This document shows positions 8,686-17,422 of a stretch of 52,085 nt of DNA, piece after piece. Under the pieces are notes generated by a model that worked only from the letters and a program-made list of their open reading frames with translations, ran no database searches and had not been told where the DNA came from. This stretch comes from Clostridium sp. AM22-11AC (GTDB taxonomy: Bacteria; Bacillota; Clostridia; Lachnospirales; Lachnospiraceae): assembly GCF_003473545.1 (NCBI RefSeq), contig NZ_QUCM01000024.1:1-52085 (forward strand). The letters run 5' to 3'. The translations under genes were made by a program, and so were the position numbers. How positions within the stretch are numbered: the first letter of the stretch is position 1; every line of letters begins with the position of its first letter.

Positions 8686-9820
8686 GGAATATGGTCTTGT
8701 ACTGGAAGGCGGTGGCGCCAAGGGGGCTTACCAGATCGGTGCATGGAAAGCGTTAAAAGAAGCGGGGATCCATGTAAAAGGGATCGCAGGAACTTCTGTA
8801 GGAGCCTTAAATGGCGCTCTTATAGCCATGGATGACTTTGAAAAGGCGGAAAGAATATGGGAGACCATCCGCTATTCCAGAGTTATGGATGTAGATGATG
8901 AACTGGTGGAACAGTTAAAGACCTCCGGTTTAAAGGATATTGCGGCCCTGGGGCTGTCAGAACTGATCCCTGCTGCTAAAAAGGTATTAAAGGACAGAGG
9001 TTTTGATATTGCACCCCTGCGCAGCCTCATTGAAGAAGTGGTTGATGAGGAAAAAATACGAAACTCTGAAAAAGAGCTGTATGTAGTTACTTACTCCTTA
9101 AGTGACAGAAAGCCCATGGTAGTCAATGTAAAAGAAGTGCCGGATGGCGAGATCGCAGATATGCTGATGGCAAGTGCGTATCTCATCGGCTTTCGTCGGG
9201 AAAAGCTGGGCGGCAAATATTATATGGACGGCGGTGGGGTGAATAATGTTCCTATTGATGTTTTAATAGAAAAGGGATACAAGGACATCCTGGTATTTCG
9301 CATCTATGGATATGGTGTTGATACGGAGCGCCGCCTGAAAGTACCGGATGATGTGCATCTTTATCACGTAGCCCCCAGACAGGACTTGGGCGGTCTTTTG
9401 GAATTTGACAGAAGACGGGCAAGGAAAAACATGGTCCTTGGTTATTTTGATGCCAAACGGATGCTTTATGGACTGGAAGGAAGAGCTTTTTATCTGGATG
9501 CCCCGGAAAGCGAGATCTACTATTTTAACAGGCTTTTGGCAGAGGCGCCGGAACTGTTGGCAGATATCTGGCCGCAGCTTTCAGAAACAGAACTTTTTAC
9601 AGCCCAGATGGCTTCCTGCCGCAGATATACAGAGGAGTGGTTTCCCAAGCTGGCAAAGGCATTACACTTAAAAGAGGACTGGGATTACAGGGAATTATAT
9701 TTAAGTTTGCTGGAGCATCTGGCAAGGCAGTATAAGATCAGCCGCTTTAAAATATACACACCCCAGGAACTGCTTCTTATCATACAGAGAAAAAGAAAGC
9801 GGATTTTTCTTGACAGGTAA
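8660..9820 (+). CDS. Patatin-like phospholipase
   Basis: 386 residues. The patatin fold motifs are in place: oxyanion GGGAKG (17-22), nucleophile elbow G-T-S46-V-G, and catalytic Asp190 in YYMDGGG. This gives the Ser-Asp dyad of the family, which deacylates phospholipids or lysophospholipids. There is no signal peptide, so it probably acts in the cytoplasm on the inner leaflet. The C-terminal ~120 residues, after the domain, are helical with no recognised motif. It overlaps the upstream NfeD-like gene, and the argF promoter -35 box sits inside its last codons. Confidence 0.9.
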   Translation: MELKLDTNKEYGLVLEGGGAKGAYQIGAWKALKEAGIHVKGIAGTSVGALNGALIAMDDFEKAERIWETIRYSRVMDVDDELVEQLKTSGLKDIAALGLSELIPAAKKVLKDRGFDIAPLRSLIEEVVDEEKIRNSEKELYVVTYSLSDRKPMVVNVKEVPDGEIADMLMASAYLIGFRREKLGGKYYMDGGGVNNVPIDVLIEKGYKDILVFRIYGYGVDTERRLKVPDDVHLYHVAPRQDLGGLLEFDRRRARKNMVLGYFDAKRMLYGLEGRAFYLDAPESEIYYFNRLLAEAPELLADIWPQLSETELFTAQMASCRRYTEEWFPKLAKALHLKEDWDYRELYLSLLEHLARQYKISRFKIYTPQELLLIIQRKRKRIFLDR

Positions 9821-9856
9821 AAACACAAGTGGTATATTATGCATAAAAGTTGCATA
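9810..9856 (+). promoter_or_regulatory. argF promoter with ArgR-like operator
   Basis: TTGACA (9810-9815), a 17-bp spacer and TATATT (9833-9838). An inverted repeat TATGCA-N7-TGCATA (9838-9856) overlaps the -10 and the start site. Its size and AT-rich centre resemble ARG boxes (about 18 bp, TGAAT..ATTCA), and the position would allow ArgR repression. The half-site differs from the consensus, so the operator call is tentative while the promoter is firm. Confidence 0.6.
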
Positions 9857-9895
9857 AATATAAATTTTTAAAATATTTCAAAAGAGGAAACGATT

Positions 9896-10885
9896 ATGAA
9901 TTTAAAGGGAAGAAATTTTTTAACACTGAAAGATTATACAGAAGAAGAGATCACATACCTGCTTGACCTTGCAGCAGAATTAAAGGAAAAAAAGAAAAAA
10001 GGCATTTTAGTAGATACCTTAAAGGGAAAAAATGTAGCTCTGATCTTTGAAAAGACCAGTACCAGAACAAGATGTGCCTTTGAAGTAGCTGCACATGACC
10101 TTGGAATGGGTTCTACCTATCTGGATCCATCAGGTTCCCAGATAGGAAAGAAAGAGAGCATCGCTGATACAGCAAGAGTATTAGGCCGTATGTATGAGGG
10201 AATCGAATACAGAGGTTTTGGCCAGGAAATCGTAGAAGAACTGGCTAAATATGCAGGCGTACCTGTATGGAACGGTCTGACCAACGAAGATCATCCAACC
10301 CAGATGTTAGCAGATCTTTTAACCATCAGAGAGCATTTAGGACACCTTAAGGGAGTTAAGCTTGTGTATATGGGCGATGCGCGTTATAATATGGGTAACT
10401 CCCTGATGATCGCCTGCGCAAAGATGGGTATGCACTTTGTTGCCTGCGCACCAAAGAAGTATTTCCCAGATGAAGCATTAGTAAAAGAATGCCAGGAATT
10501 TGCAGCCATCAGCGGCGCTACCATTACTCTTACTGAGGATGTGGCAGAGGCTGTTAAGGGAGCTGATGTTGTTGATACAGACGTATGGGTATCCATGGGT
10601 GAGCCAGATGAAGTATGGACCGAGAGAATTAAAGACCTGACTCCTTACAAGGTAACAAAAGAAGTAATGGATGCAGCTGGTCCTCAGGCTATTTTCCTTC
10701 ACTGCCTGCCATCCTTCCATGACTTAAAGACCAAAATCGGCAAGGAAATGGGAGAACGTTTTGGTGTATCAGAACTGGAAGTAACAGATGAAGTATTTGA
10801 ATCCAGCCAGTCTGTTGTATTTGATGAGGCTGAGAACAGGATGCATACCATCAAGGCAGTTATGTTAGCTACTTTAAGCGAATGA
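9896..10885 (+). CDS. argF: Ornithine carbamoyltransferase
   Basis: 329 residues, full length. It joins carbamoyl phosphate to ornithine to give citrulline in arginine synthesis. Carbamoyl-phosphate site STRT at 55-58 ([14 protein letters not shown]), [12 protein letters not shown] in the middle and the ornithine/catalytic loop HCLP at 269-272 are all present. The anabolic (ArgF) and catabolic (ArcB) forms look alike. The absence of arcA/arcC neighbours and the ArgR-like box at the promoter favour the anabolic role. Confidence 0.93.
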   Translation: MNLKGRNFLTLKDYTEEEITYLLDLAAELKEKKKKGILVDTLKGKNVALIFEKTSTRTRCAFEVAAHDLGMGSTYLDPSGSQIGKKESIADTARVLGRMYEGIEYRGFGQEIVEELAKYAGVPVWNGLTNEDHPTQMLADLLTIREHLGHLKGVKLVYMGDARYNMGNSLMIACAKMGMHFVACAPKKYFPDEALVKECQEFAAISGATITLTEDVAEAVKGADVVDTDVWVSMGEPDEVWTERIKDLTPYKVTKEVMDAAGPQAIFLHCLPSFHDLKTKIGKEMGERFGVSELEVTDEVFESSQSVVFDEAENRMHTIKAVMLATLSE

Positions 10886-10944
10886 TCTGAGCAATAGGGC
10901 GCAAAAAGCCGAAAGAAGCATCCTGGAAAACAGGAGATTGAGAT

Positions 10945-11247
10945 ATGCAGGGCCAGAGAGGAAGAAATGAGCGTCGCGCCGGTGTGTTTTTAGATGTGGC
11001 GCACTTGATCCTGGGAATCGCGATCGTAATATTTGCAGTGCTGTCTATTATTAATCCGGAGGGAAATGAAATGCTTTTCCCTCTGGTATTTTTACTGGCA
11101 GCTTTGTTAAATGGAATAAACGGAGTCTTCGAGCTTAAGACTTGTGGCAGGGACAAGAAACGTTTCCGCATGGGGGCGTTTCAGATGGTACTCTGTGCAG
11201 GCCTTGGGCTTCTTGGCGTGTTAAGCGCTCTCAGTTTATGGTTTTAG
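10945..11247 (+). CDS. Small three-helix membrane protein, function unknown
   Basis: 100 residues with a basic N-terminus (GQRGRNERR), then three hydrophobic segments at about 16-35, 44-58 and 77-97. A positive loop (RDKKRFR) lies between the second and third. An ACAGGAG site precedes the ATG. No catalytic motif is visible. It lies between argF and birA without a terminator on either side, so it is probably read through from argF. Confidence 0.7.
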   Translation: MQGQRGRNERRAGVFLDVAHLILGIAIVIFAVLSIINPEGNEMLFPLVFLLAALLNGINGVFELKTCGRDKKRFRMGAFQMVLCAGLGLLGVLSALSLWF

Positions 11248-11287
11248 ACGATTTTCAGCGATTTTAAAGAACAGGATCAGAAAGAGA

Positions 11288-12268
11288 ATGAAAGCGGAGA
11301 TTTTAAAGATATTAAAAAAAGAAAAAGATTATGTATCAGGACAGGAACTTTGTGAAAGCCTGGGAGTTTCCAGGACTGCTGTATGGAAAGCCATCCGGCA
11401 GCTGGAAGAACAGGGCTATGTGATCGAGGCAGTGCGCAACAAAGGCTACCGCCTTGTGGAGGAAGCAGATGTGCTTACAGTGGCAGAGCTTCATTCGGTC
11501 CTTGATACAAAGTGGCTTGGAAAAGAGCTGGAATATTATTATGAAACAGATTCCACCAACAACCGGGCAAGGGATGCAGCAGAAAAAGGTGCTTCCCACG
11601 GCTTTCTTGCAGTGGCAGACTGCCAGACAGCAGGAAAGGGCCGCAGGGGAAGAGTGTGGAATTCCCCTCATGGAACAGATATTTATATGAGTTTCGTCCT
11701 GCGTCCTACATTTACCCCATCCCAGGCGTCTATGCTGACGCTGGTAGCGGGAATGGCAGTGGTAAAAGGGGTACAGAAAGCCACGGGCTTAAGTGCCATG
11801 ATCAAATGGCCTAATGACGCAGTAGTAAATGGAAAGAAGATCTGTGGTATTTTAACAGAAATGAGCACAGAGGAAGATGCCATCCGCTATGTAGTGCCCG
11901 GGATCGGTATCAATGTAAATGCAACGGAATTTCCGGAAGAGATCCGGGACAAGGCAACTTCCCTGAAACTGGAACTGGGAAGAAGCGTAAAACGCAGTGA
12001 TGTGATCTGTGCAGTAGCAGAAAGTTTTGAAGAATATTATGAGATATTTGAAAAGACTTGTGATATGTCAGGACTTCTTTCTGCATACGATGAAATGTTA
12101 GTCAATATGGAAAAGACAGTCTGCGTTTTAGATCCAAAGGGTGAATATCGGGGAAAAGCCCTTGGGATCGATGAAGAAGGCTGCCTTTTAGTAGAAAAGG
12201 AGAATGGGGAAGTCGTTCATGTTCTTTCAGGGGAAGTATCTGTAAGAGGGATCTACGGATATGTGTAA
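11288..12268 (+). CDS. birA: Bifunctional biotin--protein ligase / biotin operon repressor
   Basis: 326 residues, a group II BirA. The N-terminal winged helix (GQELCESLGVSRTAVWKAIR) is followed by the ligase domain with the ATP/biotin loop GKGRRGR at 116-122 and IKWPNDAVV. The C-terminal SH3-like domain ends in GEVSVRGIYGY. It makes biotinyl-AMP and loads biotin onto carboxylase carrier proteins, and it can repress biotin genes through the helix-turn-helix. The last 8 bp overlap mutY. Confidence 0.95.
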   Translation: MKAEILKILKKEKDYVSGQELCESLGVSRTAVWKAIRQLEEQGYVIEAVRNKGYRLVEEADVLTVAELHSVLDTKWLGKELEYYYETDSTNNRARDAAEKGASHGFLAVADCQTAGKGRRGRVWNSPHGTDIYMSFVLRPTFTPSQASMLTLVAGMAVVKGVQKATGLSAMIKWPNDAVVNGKKICGILTEMSTEEDAIRYVVPGIGINVNATEFPEEIRDKATSLKLELGRSVKRSDVICAVAESFEEYYEIFEKTCDMSGLLSAYDEMLVNMEKTVCVLDPKGEYRGKALGIDEEGCLLVEKENGEVVHVLSGEVSVRGIYGYV

Positions 12269-13445
12269 GGAAAAACAGTATGGGGGCAGTCTGCATTTTT
12301 ATGATGATCTGCAGATCCTGGAACGGGAGGATGAACCTTTAAGCAGGAAAGAACGCTTACAGGCAGTGGAAAAACCGCTGCTTTCATGGTATCATTCCAG
12401 AGCCCGTATCCTGCCCTGGAGAGAGGATCCGAAGCCTTATAAAGTATGGATATCAGAGATCATGCTCCAGCAGACCAGAGTAGAGGCTGTAAAGCCTTAT
12501 TTTGAACGGTTTATGGCAGCATTTCCCGATGTGGCATCTTTGGCAGAGGCGCAGGATGATCATTTAATGAAAATGTGGGAAGGCCTTGGTTACTATAACC
12601 GGGCCAGAAATTTAAAAGCAGCGGCCATTCAGATCATGGATCAGTTTGACGGCTGCATTCCATCTTCTAAGGAAGAACTTTTAACACTTCCAGGAATTGG
12701 CAGCTACACAGCCGGGGCAATCTCTTCCATTGCCTACGGGGTTCCCAATCCGGCAGTGGATGGAAATGTGCTCCGTGTGATCTCAAGATTACAGGGTGAC
12801 TATTCTGATATAAAAAAGGCGTCTGTAAAAACTGCCATGGAACAGGAAATAGCGGCTGTTATGCCAAAAGATGCAGCCAGCAGCTATAATCAGGGACTGA
12901 TCGAGATCGGTGCCCTGGTGTGTATTCCGGGAGGAGAGCCAAAATGCAGGGAATGTCCATTGGAGTCTTTATGTATTACAAAGAAAAAGGGACTGTGGAA
13001 GGAGATACCTGTAAAATCGGTTCCCAAGCCTAAAAGAATGGAAGAAAAAACGGTCTTTTTAGTAGAATGGAATGAAAAAGTAGCTATCCACAAACGGCCG
13101 CCGAAGGGCCTTCTGGCTTCCCTTTATGAACTTCCCAATATAGAAGGGCATCTGACAAAAGAGGAAGCAGCAGAGCAGATAAAAAGCTGGATCTGGGAAG
13201 GTGATGGGAAACAGGAGGAGAAAACCACCGGCATTACAGTGGAACCTTTGGGGACAGCAAAACATATCTTTTCCCATGTACAGTGGGATATGGTGGGGTA
13301 CAGAGTAAAGATCGCCTGGGAAAATGAAAAAGAACCAGGGGAACTTTTAGAAAACACGCATTTTTTTATGGTTGACAGGGCAGCGTTAAAGGAAGAGTAT
13401 TCCGTTCCGTCTGCTTTTGGAGCTTACGTAAGACTACTTGGATAA
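12261..13445 (+). CDS. mutY: A/G-specific adenine glycosylase
   Basis: 394 residues. It removes adenine mispaired with 8-oxoguanine in base excision repair. The helix-hairpin-helix LPGIGSYTAGA (143-153), catalytic Asp167 in NPAVDGNVLR and Glu66 in ISEIMLQQT are present. The [4Fe-4S] cysteines are C221, C229, C232 and C238; the first gap is seven residues rather than the six of E. coli MutY. A C-terminal NUDIX-like domain reads 8-oxoG. The protein has about 35 extra residues before the usual start region, and there is no later in-frame ATG before the catalytic region. It overlaps birA by 8 bp. Confidence 0.95.
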   Translation: MCKEKQYGGSLHFYDDLQILEREDEPLSRKERLQAVEKPLLSWYHSRARILPWREDPKPYKVWISEIMLQQTRVEAVKPYFERFMAAFPDVASLAEAQDDHLMKMWEGLGYYNRARNLKAAAIQIMDQFDGCIPSSKEELLTLPGIGSYTAGAISSIAYGVPNPAVDGNVLRVISRLQGDYSDIKKASVKTAMEQEIAAVMPKDAASSYNQGLIEIGALVCIPGGEPKCRECPLESLCITKKKGLWKEIPVKSVPKPKRMEEKTVFLVEWNEKVAIHKRPPKGLLASLYELPNIEGHLTKEEAAEQIKSWIWEGDGKQEEKTTGITVEPLGTAKHIFSHVQWDMVGYRVKIAWENEKEPGELLENTHFFMVDRAALKEEYSVPSAFGAYVRLLG

Positions 13446-13486
13446 AATACAGAAAGAATGGACACAATGAAAGCGAGGGATGCAGG

Positions 13487-14383
13487 ATGAAAAAAATGCT
13501 GTTTCTTTTTAATCCACGTTCCGGGAAGGAGCAGATCAAAAGTCATTTGCTGCGAATTCTGGATATTTTTTCAAAAGCCGGGTACGATATTCATGTACAT
13601 GTGACCCAGTGCCAGTTAGATGCAAGAAAGACAGTGGAGCACCTTGGAAAAAATGTAGATGTGATCGTCTGCAGCGGTGGAGACGGTACTTTAAATGAAA
13701 CTATATCAGGAATGTTACAGCTGAAAAAGACCCCTTCTTTAGGCTATATTCCTGCCGGATCTACCAATGATTTTGCCTCCAGTTTAAAAATTTCCAAAAA
13801 TATGGAAAAAGCAGCCCGGGAGATCGTAAATGGTTTCCCGGTACCGGTGGATGCAGGAATGTTTTGTGGCGACCGCAGTTTTATTTATATTGCGGCATTT
13901 GGCGCATTTACGGAGGTATCTTACCAGACGCCCCAGGACCGGAAAAATCTGTTAGGGCATCAGGCGTATATGATCGAAAGCGTAAAGAGTCTGGCTTCCA
14001 TCAAGCCTTATCACATGCGGGTAGAGTGGGACGATCATGTTTTAGAAGAGGATTTTGTATTCGGAATGGTGACTAATACAAGAAGCGTAGGCGGCTTTAA
14101 AGGGCTGGTAAATCAGTCCGTATCCTTAAATGACGGTGTTTTTGAGGTCCTGCTGATCCGGATGCCAAAGACTCCGTTAGATCTAAGCAACATTATTTCT
14201 TATATGTTCCTGGTGGAAGAGCCAAACGAATATGTCTATAAATTTAAGGCTTCCGCTATTCATTTTACGTCAGAAGAAAGCGTAGACTGGGTACTGGATG
14301 GGGAATACGGAGGCGCAAGGACAGAGGTTACAATTGAAAACCTGAGAGAGAGGATCCCTTTCCTTCTTCCATATAAAATGTAA
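13487..14383 (+). CDS. Diacylglycerol kinase family lipid kinase (DgkB/YegS type)
   Basis: 298 residues. The kinase catalytic motif GGDGTLNE (64-71) and the PAGSTNDFA loop (about 91-99) define the DAGK catalytic domain, and the C-terminal half is the expected beta-sandwich. Family members phosphorylate diacylglycerol to recycle it into phosphatidate, important for lipoteichoic acid synthesis in Gram-positives; other lipid substrates are possible. No membrane span, so peripheral. It follows mutY by about 40 nt with no terminator. Confidence 0.88.
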   Translation: MKKMLFLFNPRSGKEQIKSHLLRILDIFSKAGYDIHVHVTQCQLDARKTVEHLGKNVDVIVCSGGDGTLNETISGMLQLKKTPSLGYIPAGSTNDFASSLKISKNMEKAAREIVNGFPVPVDAGMFCGDRSFIYIAAFGAFTEVSYQTPQDRKNLLGHQAYMIESVKSLASIKPYHMRVEWDDHVLEEDFVFGMVTNTRSVGGFKGLVNQSVSLNDGVFEVLLIRMPKTPLDLSNIISYMFLVEEPNEYVYKFKASAIHFTSEESVDWVLDGEYGGARTEVTIENLRERIPFLLPYKM

Positions 14384-14419
14384 CAGTTCAGTCACTTTAA
14401 AAAAAGTTGTCGATTGATG

Positions 14420-14448
14420 TTGAAAAAAATAAAAAACTGGTATATAAT
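14420..14448 (+). promoter_or_regulatory. Sigma-A promoter of rpoD
   Basis: TTGAAA (14420-14425), a 17-bp spacer and TATAAT (14443-14448), about 50 bp upstream of the start codon. Confidence 0.8.
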
Positions 14449-14500
14449 GATAAGTTGTGGGAGTATCCACGTTTACCTTTAAGCGAAAGGACGTTTATCA

Positions 14501-15643
14501 TTGGAAAAGGACGATTTTTTAAAAAAGCTGGAAAAGCTGGTTGCGCATGCAAAATCCAAGCATAATACTGTGGATGCAGGCGAGATCAACGATTTTTTTG
14601 TCGGAGATAACCTTTCTCCGGAGCAGATGGATCAGATTTACAGTTACCTGGAGAACCGTAATATCGATGTAGTTCCCGTACTGGACGAAGCAATGTTGAA
14701 TGCAGATCCTGCTCTGGATGATATCGGGCTTGATCTTGACTTAGATGACGACAGCTTTATGAAAGATGCGGAAGATGAGGATATCGATCTTGACGCAGTA
14801 GATCTTTTAGAGGGTATTGGAACGGAAGATCCGGTCCGTATGTATCTGAAAGAGATCGGTACTGTACCTCTTCTTACAGCAGACGAAGAACTGGAGCTTG
14901 CACAGCGCAAGGCAGATGGGGATGAAGCTGCCAAGGAAAGACTGATCGAGGCGAACCTGCGTCTGGTAGTCAGCATTGCAAAGCGTTATACAGGTCGTGG
15001 AATGAGTTTCCTGGATCTGGTTCAGGAAGGAAACTTAGGACTGATCAAAGGCGTTGAAAAGTTTGATTATACAAAAGGTTATAAGTTAAGTACATATGCA
15101 ACATGGTGGATCCGTCAGTCCGTAACAAGAGCACTGGCAGATCAGGCAAGAACCATCCGTGTACCGGTGCATATGGTAGAGACCATCAACAAGATGTCAA
15201 AGATGCAGCGTAAGCTGACACTGGAACTGGGCTATGAGCCTTCTGTTGCAGAGCTGGCAGAAGCACTTGATATGACAGAAGATAAGGTTATGGAGATCAT
15301 GCAGATCGCCAGAGAACCAGCTTCCCTTGAAACACCAATTGGTGAGGAAGATGACTCCAACCTGGGAGATTTCGTTGCTGACAGCAATGTAGTGACTCCG
15401 GAGGGAAATGTAGAGTCTGTTATGTTAAGAGAGCACATTGACGCACTTTTAGGAGATCTGAAAGAGAGAGAGCGTCAGGTCATCGTGCTTCGTTTTGGTC
15501 TGGAAGACGGACATCCAAGGACACTGGAAGAAGTTGGAAAAGAATTTAACGTAACCAGAGAGCGTATCCGTCAGATCGAGGCAAAGGCACTGCGCAAGCT
15601 TCGCAATCCGGTAAGAAGCAAGAGAATCCGTGATTTCCTGTAG
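14501..15643 (+). CDS. rpoD: RNA polymerase primary sigma factor (first of two in the window)
   Basis: 380 residues, starting at TTG 14501 with GAAAGGA at 14485-14491; no in-frame ATG fits. A short region 1.1 (residues 1-60) is followed by an acidic linker, region 1.2 ([16 protein letters not shown]), region 2 with [11 protein letters not shown] and [15 protein letters not shown] (the -10 binding helix), region 3, and region 4 with [18 protein letters not shown]. It directs core polymerase to -35/-10 promoters. It stands alone, without the dnaG that precedes rpoD in many Firmicutes. A second, nearly equivalent sigma lies at 30314. Confidence 0.95.
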   Translation: MEKDDFLKKLEKLVAHAKSKHNTVDAGEINDFFVGDNLSPEQMDQIYSYLENRNIDVVPVLDEAMLNADPALDDIGLDLDLDDDSFMKDAEDEDIDLDAVDLLEGIGTEDPVRMYLKEIGTVPLLTADEELELAQRKADGDEAAKERLIEANLRLVVSIAKRYTGRGMSFLDLVQEGNLGLIKGVEKFDYTKGYKLSTYATWWIRQSVTRALADQARTIRVPVHMVETINKMSKMQRKLTLELGYEPSVAELAEALDMTEDKVMEIMQIAREPASLETPIGEEDDSNLGDFVADSNVVTPEGNVESVMLREHIDALLGDLKERERQVIVLRFGLEDGHPRTLEEVGKEFNVTRERIRQIEAKALRKLRNPVRSKRIRDFL

Positions 15644-15645
15644 GA

Positions 15646-15785
15646 TATAATGAGCGAAGGAAGCCTTCGAACGCGTCACTGGCGCGTTTTCGACATGCAT
15701 GGCAAAACAAGCGGCTGCGTCAGCAGGCAGTGGAGCGCAGCAGCGCGTGAACCTGAGTGAAATTGGGCACAGTGAAATAGAACAC
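15646..15785 (+). repeat. Intergenic repeat family A, copy 2
   Basis: Begins TATAATGAGCG 3 bp after the rpoD stop. The variable hairpin section (CGAAGG-AAG-CCTTCG, then AACGCG..CGCGTT) is different from copy 1. The tail is GCGTCAGCAGGCAGTGGAGC and then CTGAGTGA. Head and tail match the copy before nadE while the hairpin sequences differ. Confidence 0.65.
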
Positions 15786-15787
15786 TT

Positions 15788-15820
15788 AAAAAGGGCGGCT
15801 TTAAGGAGCGGTCCTTTTTT
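15788..15820 (+). terminator. Terminator downstream of rpoD
   Basis: AAAAAGGGC-G-GCT / AGC-G-GTCCTTTTT stem with a central G.G mismatch, ending in a T6 run. It sits inside an 87-bp segment flanked by the 9-bp direct repeat ATAGAACAC (15777-15785 and 15873-15881). Confidence 0.7.
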
Positions 15821-15893
15821 ACTGGATTTTAAGGGAATGAAAACTACAGCTTCGCCATCAGGCGAACAAGCGATAGAACACAGGAGGCCATAG

Positions 15894-16550
15894 ATGGCAG
15901 CACAGCAGCAGAAAGAAAATTACCAGAGGGTACTGGATCAGACCATAGAACAGCTTACAAAAGAGGGAAAGGTGCCGATGCTTCTCCTTCACAGCTGCTG
16001 TGCGCCCTGCAGCAGCTATGTGTTGGAATACCTTTCTAAATACTTTAAGATCACGTTATTATATTACAACCCCAATATTTCCCTAAAAGAGGAATACGAG
16101 GCCCGTGTAAGGGAGCAGAAGCGCCTGATCGGGGAAATGGACTTTGTTCATCCGGTACAGTTCATGGAAGGAAAATATCTGCCGGAGGAGTTTTACAGGG
16201 CAGTAAAAGGCCATGAGGAAGACAAAGAAGGGGGAGAACGCTGCTTTATCTGCTACGAACAGCGCCTTAGGGAAGGGGCAATTGTAGCGAAAGCAGGCGG
16301 CTTTGATTATTTTACCACCACACTTTCCATCAGCCCTTTAAAGAACGCACAGAAGTTAAATGAGATCGGTATCCGCTTAGGAGAAGAATACGGAGTGCCT
16401 TATCTTAAGTCTGATTTTAAGAAAAAGAACGGATACAAGCGGTCTGTAGAACTGTCTGCCCAACATCATCTGTACAGGCAGAATTACTGCGGGTGTGTGT
16501 TCTCAAAGCGGGAAGCTGAACTTAGAGAACAGCAGTCGAAAGAGCAGTAA
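15894..16550 (+). CDS. queH: Epoxyqueuosine reductase QueH
   Basis: 218 residues of the QueH (DUF208) family, which reduces epoxyqueuosine to queuosine in tRNA wobble positions. The tandem-cysteine motif HSCCAPCS (C35, C36, C39), the pair GERCFIC (C117, C120) and a late NYCGCVFS provide the metal and Fe-S ligands known in the family. AGGAGG (15882-15887) precedes the ATG by 6 nt. No other queuosine genes are near. Confidence 0.92.
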   Translation: MAAQQQKENYQRVLDQTIEQLTKEGKVPMLLLHSCCAPCSSYVLEYLSKYFKITLLYYNPNISLKEEYEARVREQKRLIGEMDFVHPVQFMEGKYLPEEFYRAVKGHEEDKEGGERCFICYEQRLREGAIVAKAGGFDYFTTTLSISPLKNAQKLNEIGIRLGEEYGVPYLKSDFKKKNGYKRSVELSAQHHLYRQNYCGCVFSKREAELREQQSKEQ

Positions 16551-16611
16551 TGGCAGCGAAGGATAGCTGATATAACTGTTATAAGCTTAACAATATTATC
16601 TCTGTATTAAC

Positions 16612-16640
16612 TTGACATCACCACTCAGATGTAATAAAAT
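16612..16640 (+). promoter_or_regulatory. Sigma-A promoter of ptsH
   Basis: TTGACA (16612-16617), a 17-bp spacer and TAAAAT (16635-16640). The first 13 bases from the -35 (TTGACATCACCAC) are the same as at the trp T-box promoter (49561). A small hairpin CCGGC-GGAAA-GCCGG follows in the leader. Confidence 0.8.
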
Positions 16641-16706
16641 TTACTTATAAGGTCCGGCGGAAAGCCGGGAACCGGCGTATAAAAATGCGATAAGGAGAGT
16701 ATAATT

Positions 16707-16973
16707 ATGATCAGCAAGAATTTAACAGTAGTTAATCCATCCGGTTTACATTTAAGACCAGCAGGCGTTTTATCCCAGACAGCTATGAAGTTTAAGAGCG
16801 ATATCACCATTATCTGCGGTGAAAAGAAGATTGTTGCAAAGAGCGTATTAAACGTAATGGCAGCTGGTATCAAGTGCGGAACAGAGATCACTCTGGTTTG
16901 CGATGGCGAGGATGAAGAAGAAGCTATGAAGACCATCAGCCAGGCAATCGAAAGCGGCTTAGGTGAGATGTAA
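16707..16973 (+). CDS. ptsH: Phosphocarrier protein HPr
   Basis: 88 residues. His15 in SGLHLRPAG is the phosphate acceptor from enzyme I. Ser46 in AKSVLNVMAAG is the site used by HPr kinase in Gram-positive catabolite repression, so this is a dual-role HPr rather than Crh (which lacks His15). AAGGAG (16692-16697) precedes the ATG. ptsI does not follow, so HPr is expressed alone here, with its own promoter and terminator. Confidence 0.95.
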   Translation: MISKNLTVVNPSGLHLRPAGVLSQTAMKFKSDITIICGEKKIVAKSVLNVMAAGIKCGTEITLVCDGEDEEEAMKTISQAIESGLGEM

Positions 16974-16993
16974 TTTTTACTCCGGAATGCAAT

Positions 16994-17036
16994 AAAAGAA
17001 GAAGGGTCATGCCTTGTAAGGTGTGGCTCTTTTTTG
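16994..17036 (+). terminator. Terminator of ptsH
   Basis: A 17-pair stem including G.U pairs (16995-17011 with 17014-17030), core GGGTCATGCCTT / AAGGTGTGGCTC, running into a T run. The T run is also the left arm of the repeat that follows. Confidence 0.85.
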
Positions 17037-17165
17037 TGTACTAGGAAATTCCGTTGGAACTCCCTGGTACACAAAAAGGCACGACCTGCCAACGATGCGC
17101 ACTCGCGCGATGATGAAGTTTGTCGCAAGCGACCGCGCTCGGCGCGAGAATGTGCCAAGGCACAT
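17031..17165 (+). repeat. Intergenic repeat family B, copy 1 (inverted repeat fused to a terminator)
   Basis: Left arm TTTTTGTGTACTAGG (17031-17045) pairs with CCTGGTACACAAAAA (17063-17077), with a small TTCC-GTT-GGAA hairpin in the loop. The element goes on with GGCACGACCTGC and a GC-rich hairpin tract, including GAATGTGCC-AA-GGCACATTC near 17149-17168. Bases 17031-17089 match 52027-52085 with one difference, which keeps the stem as a G.U pair. Confidence 0.8.
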
Positions 17166-17387
17166 TCTTATTTGTACGTGCACAGTCTGCTTTCCGTAAA
17201 CAATTATGATGCCCCTCCGTTTCGCTTAAGAATAGAAAGTGAAAAATTAAGAAAATAAAGTGTGTCAAAGGGCTGATTTTACACGAACAATAGAGATAAT
17301 AAATGCAAAACACTTCAAAATATTCTAACAAAAATAATAACAACATTAAATAATCTAATTATCTGACAATATCACGAAAATCAATTG
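17166..17387. other. AT-rich gap before the gltB promoter
   Basis: No gene with coding character is seen. The sequence is AT-rich, with no strong hairpin that I could find. Confidence 0.5.
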
Positions 17388-17416
17388 TTTACAAATGAGA
17401 AAAATAGTAGTATTAT
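17388..17416 (+). promoter_or_regulatory. Promoter of gltBD
   Basis: TTTACA (17388-17393), a 17-bp spacer and TATTAT (17411-17416), giving a leader of about 130 nt. Confidence 0.65.
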
Positions 17417-17422
17417 CTGCTC

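Noticed and set aside
12261..12365. Fusion or misplaced start for the 35 extra N-terminal residues of MutY
   Set aside because: No later in-frame ATG exists before the catalytic core and the start is coupled to birA, so the extension is probably real.
17034..17258. Open frame across repeat family B
   Set aside because: It is made of hairpin repeat sequence and lacks a start signal.
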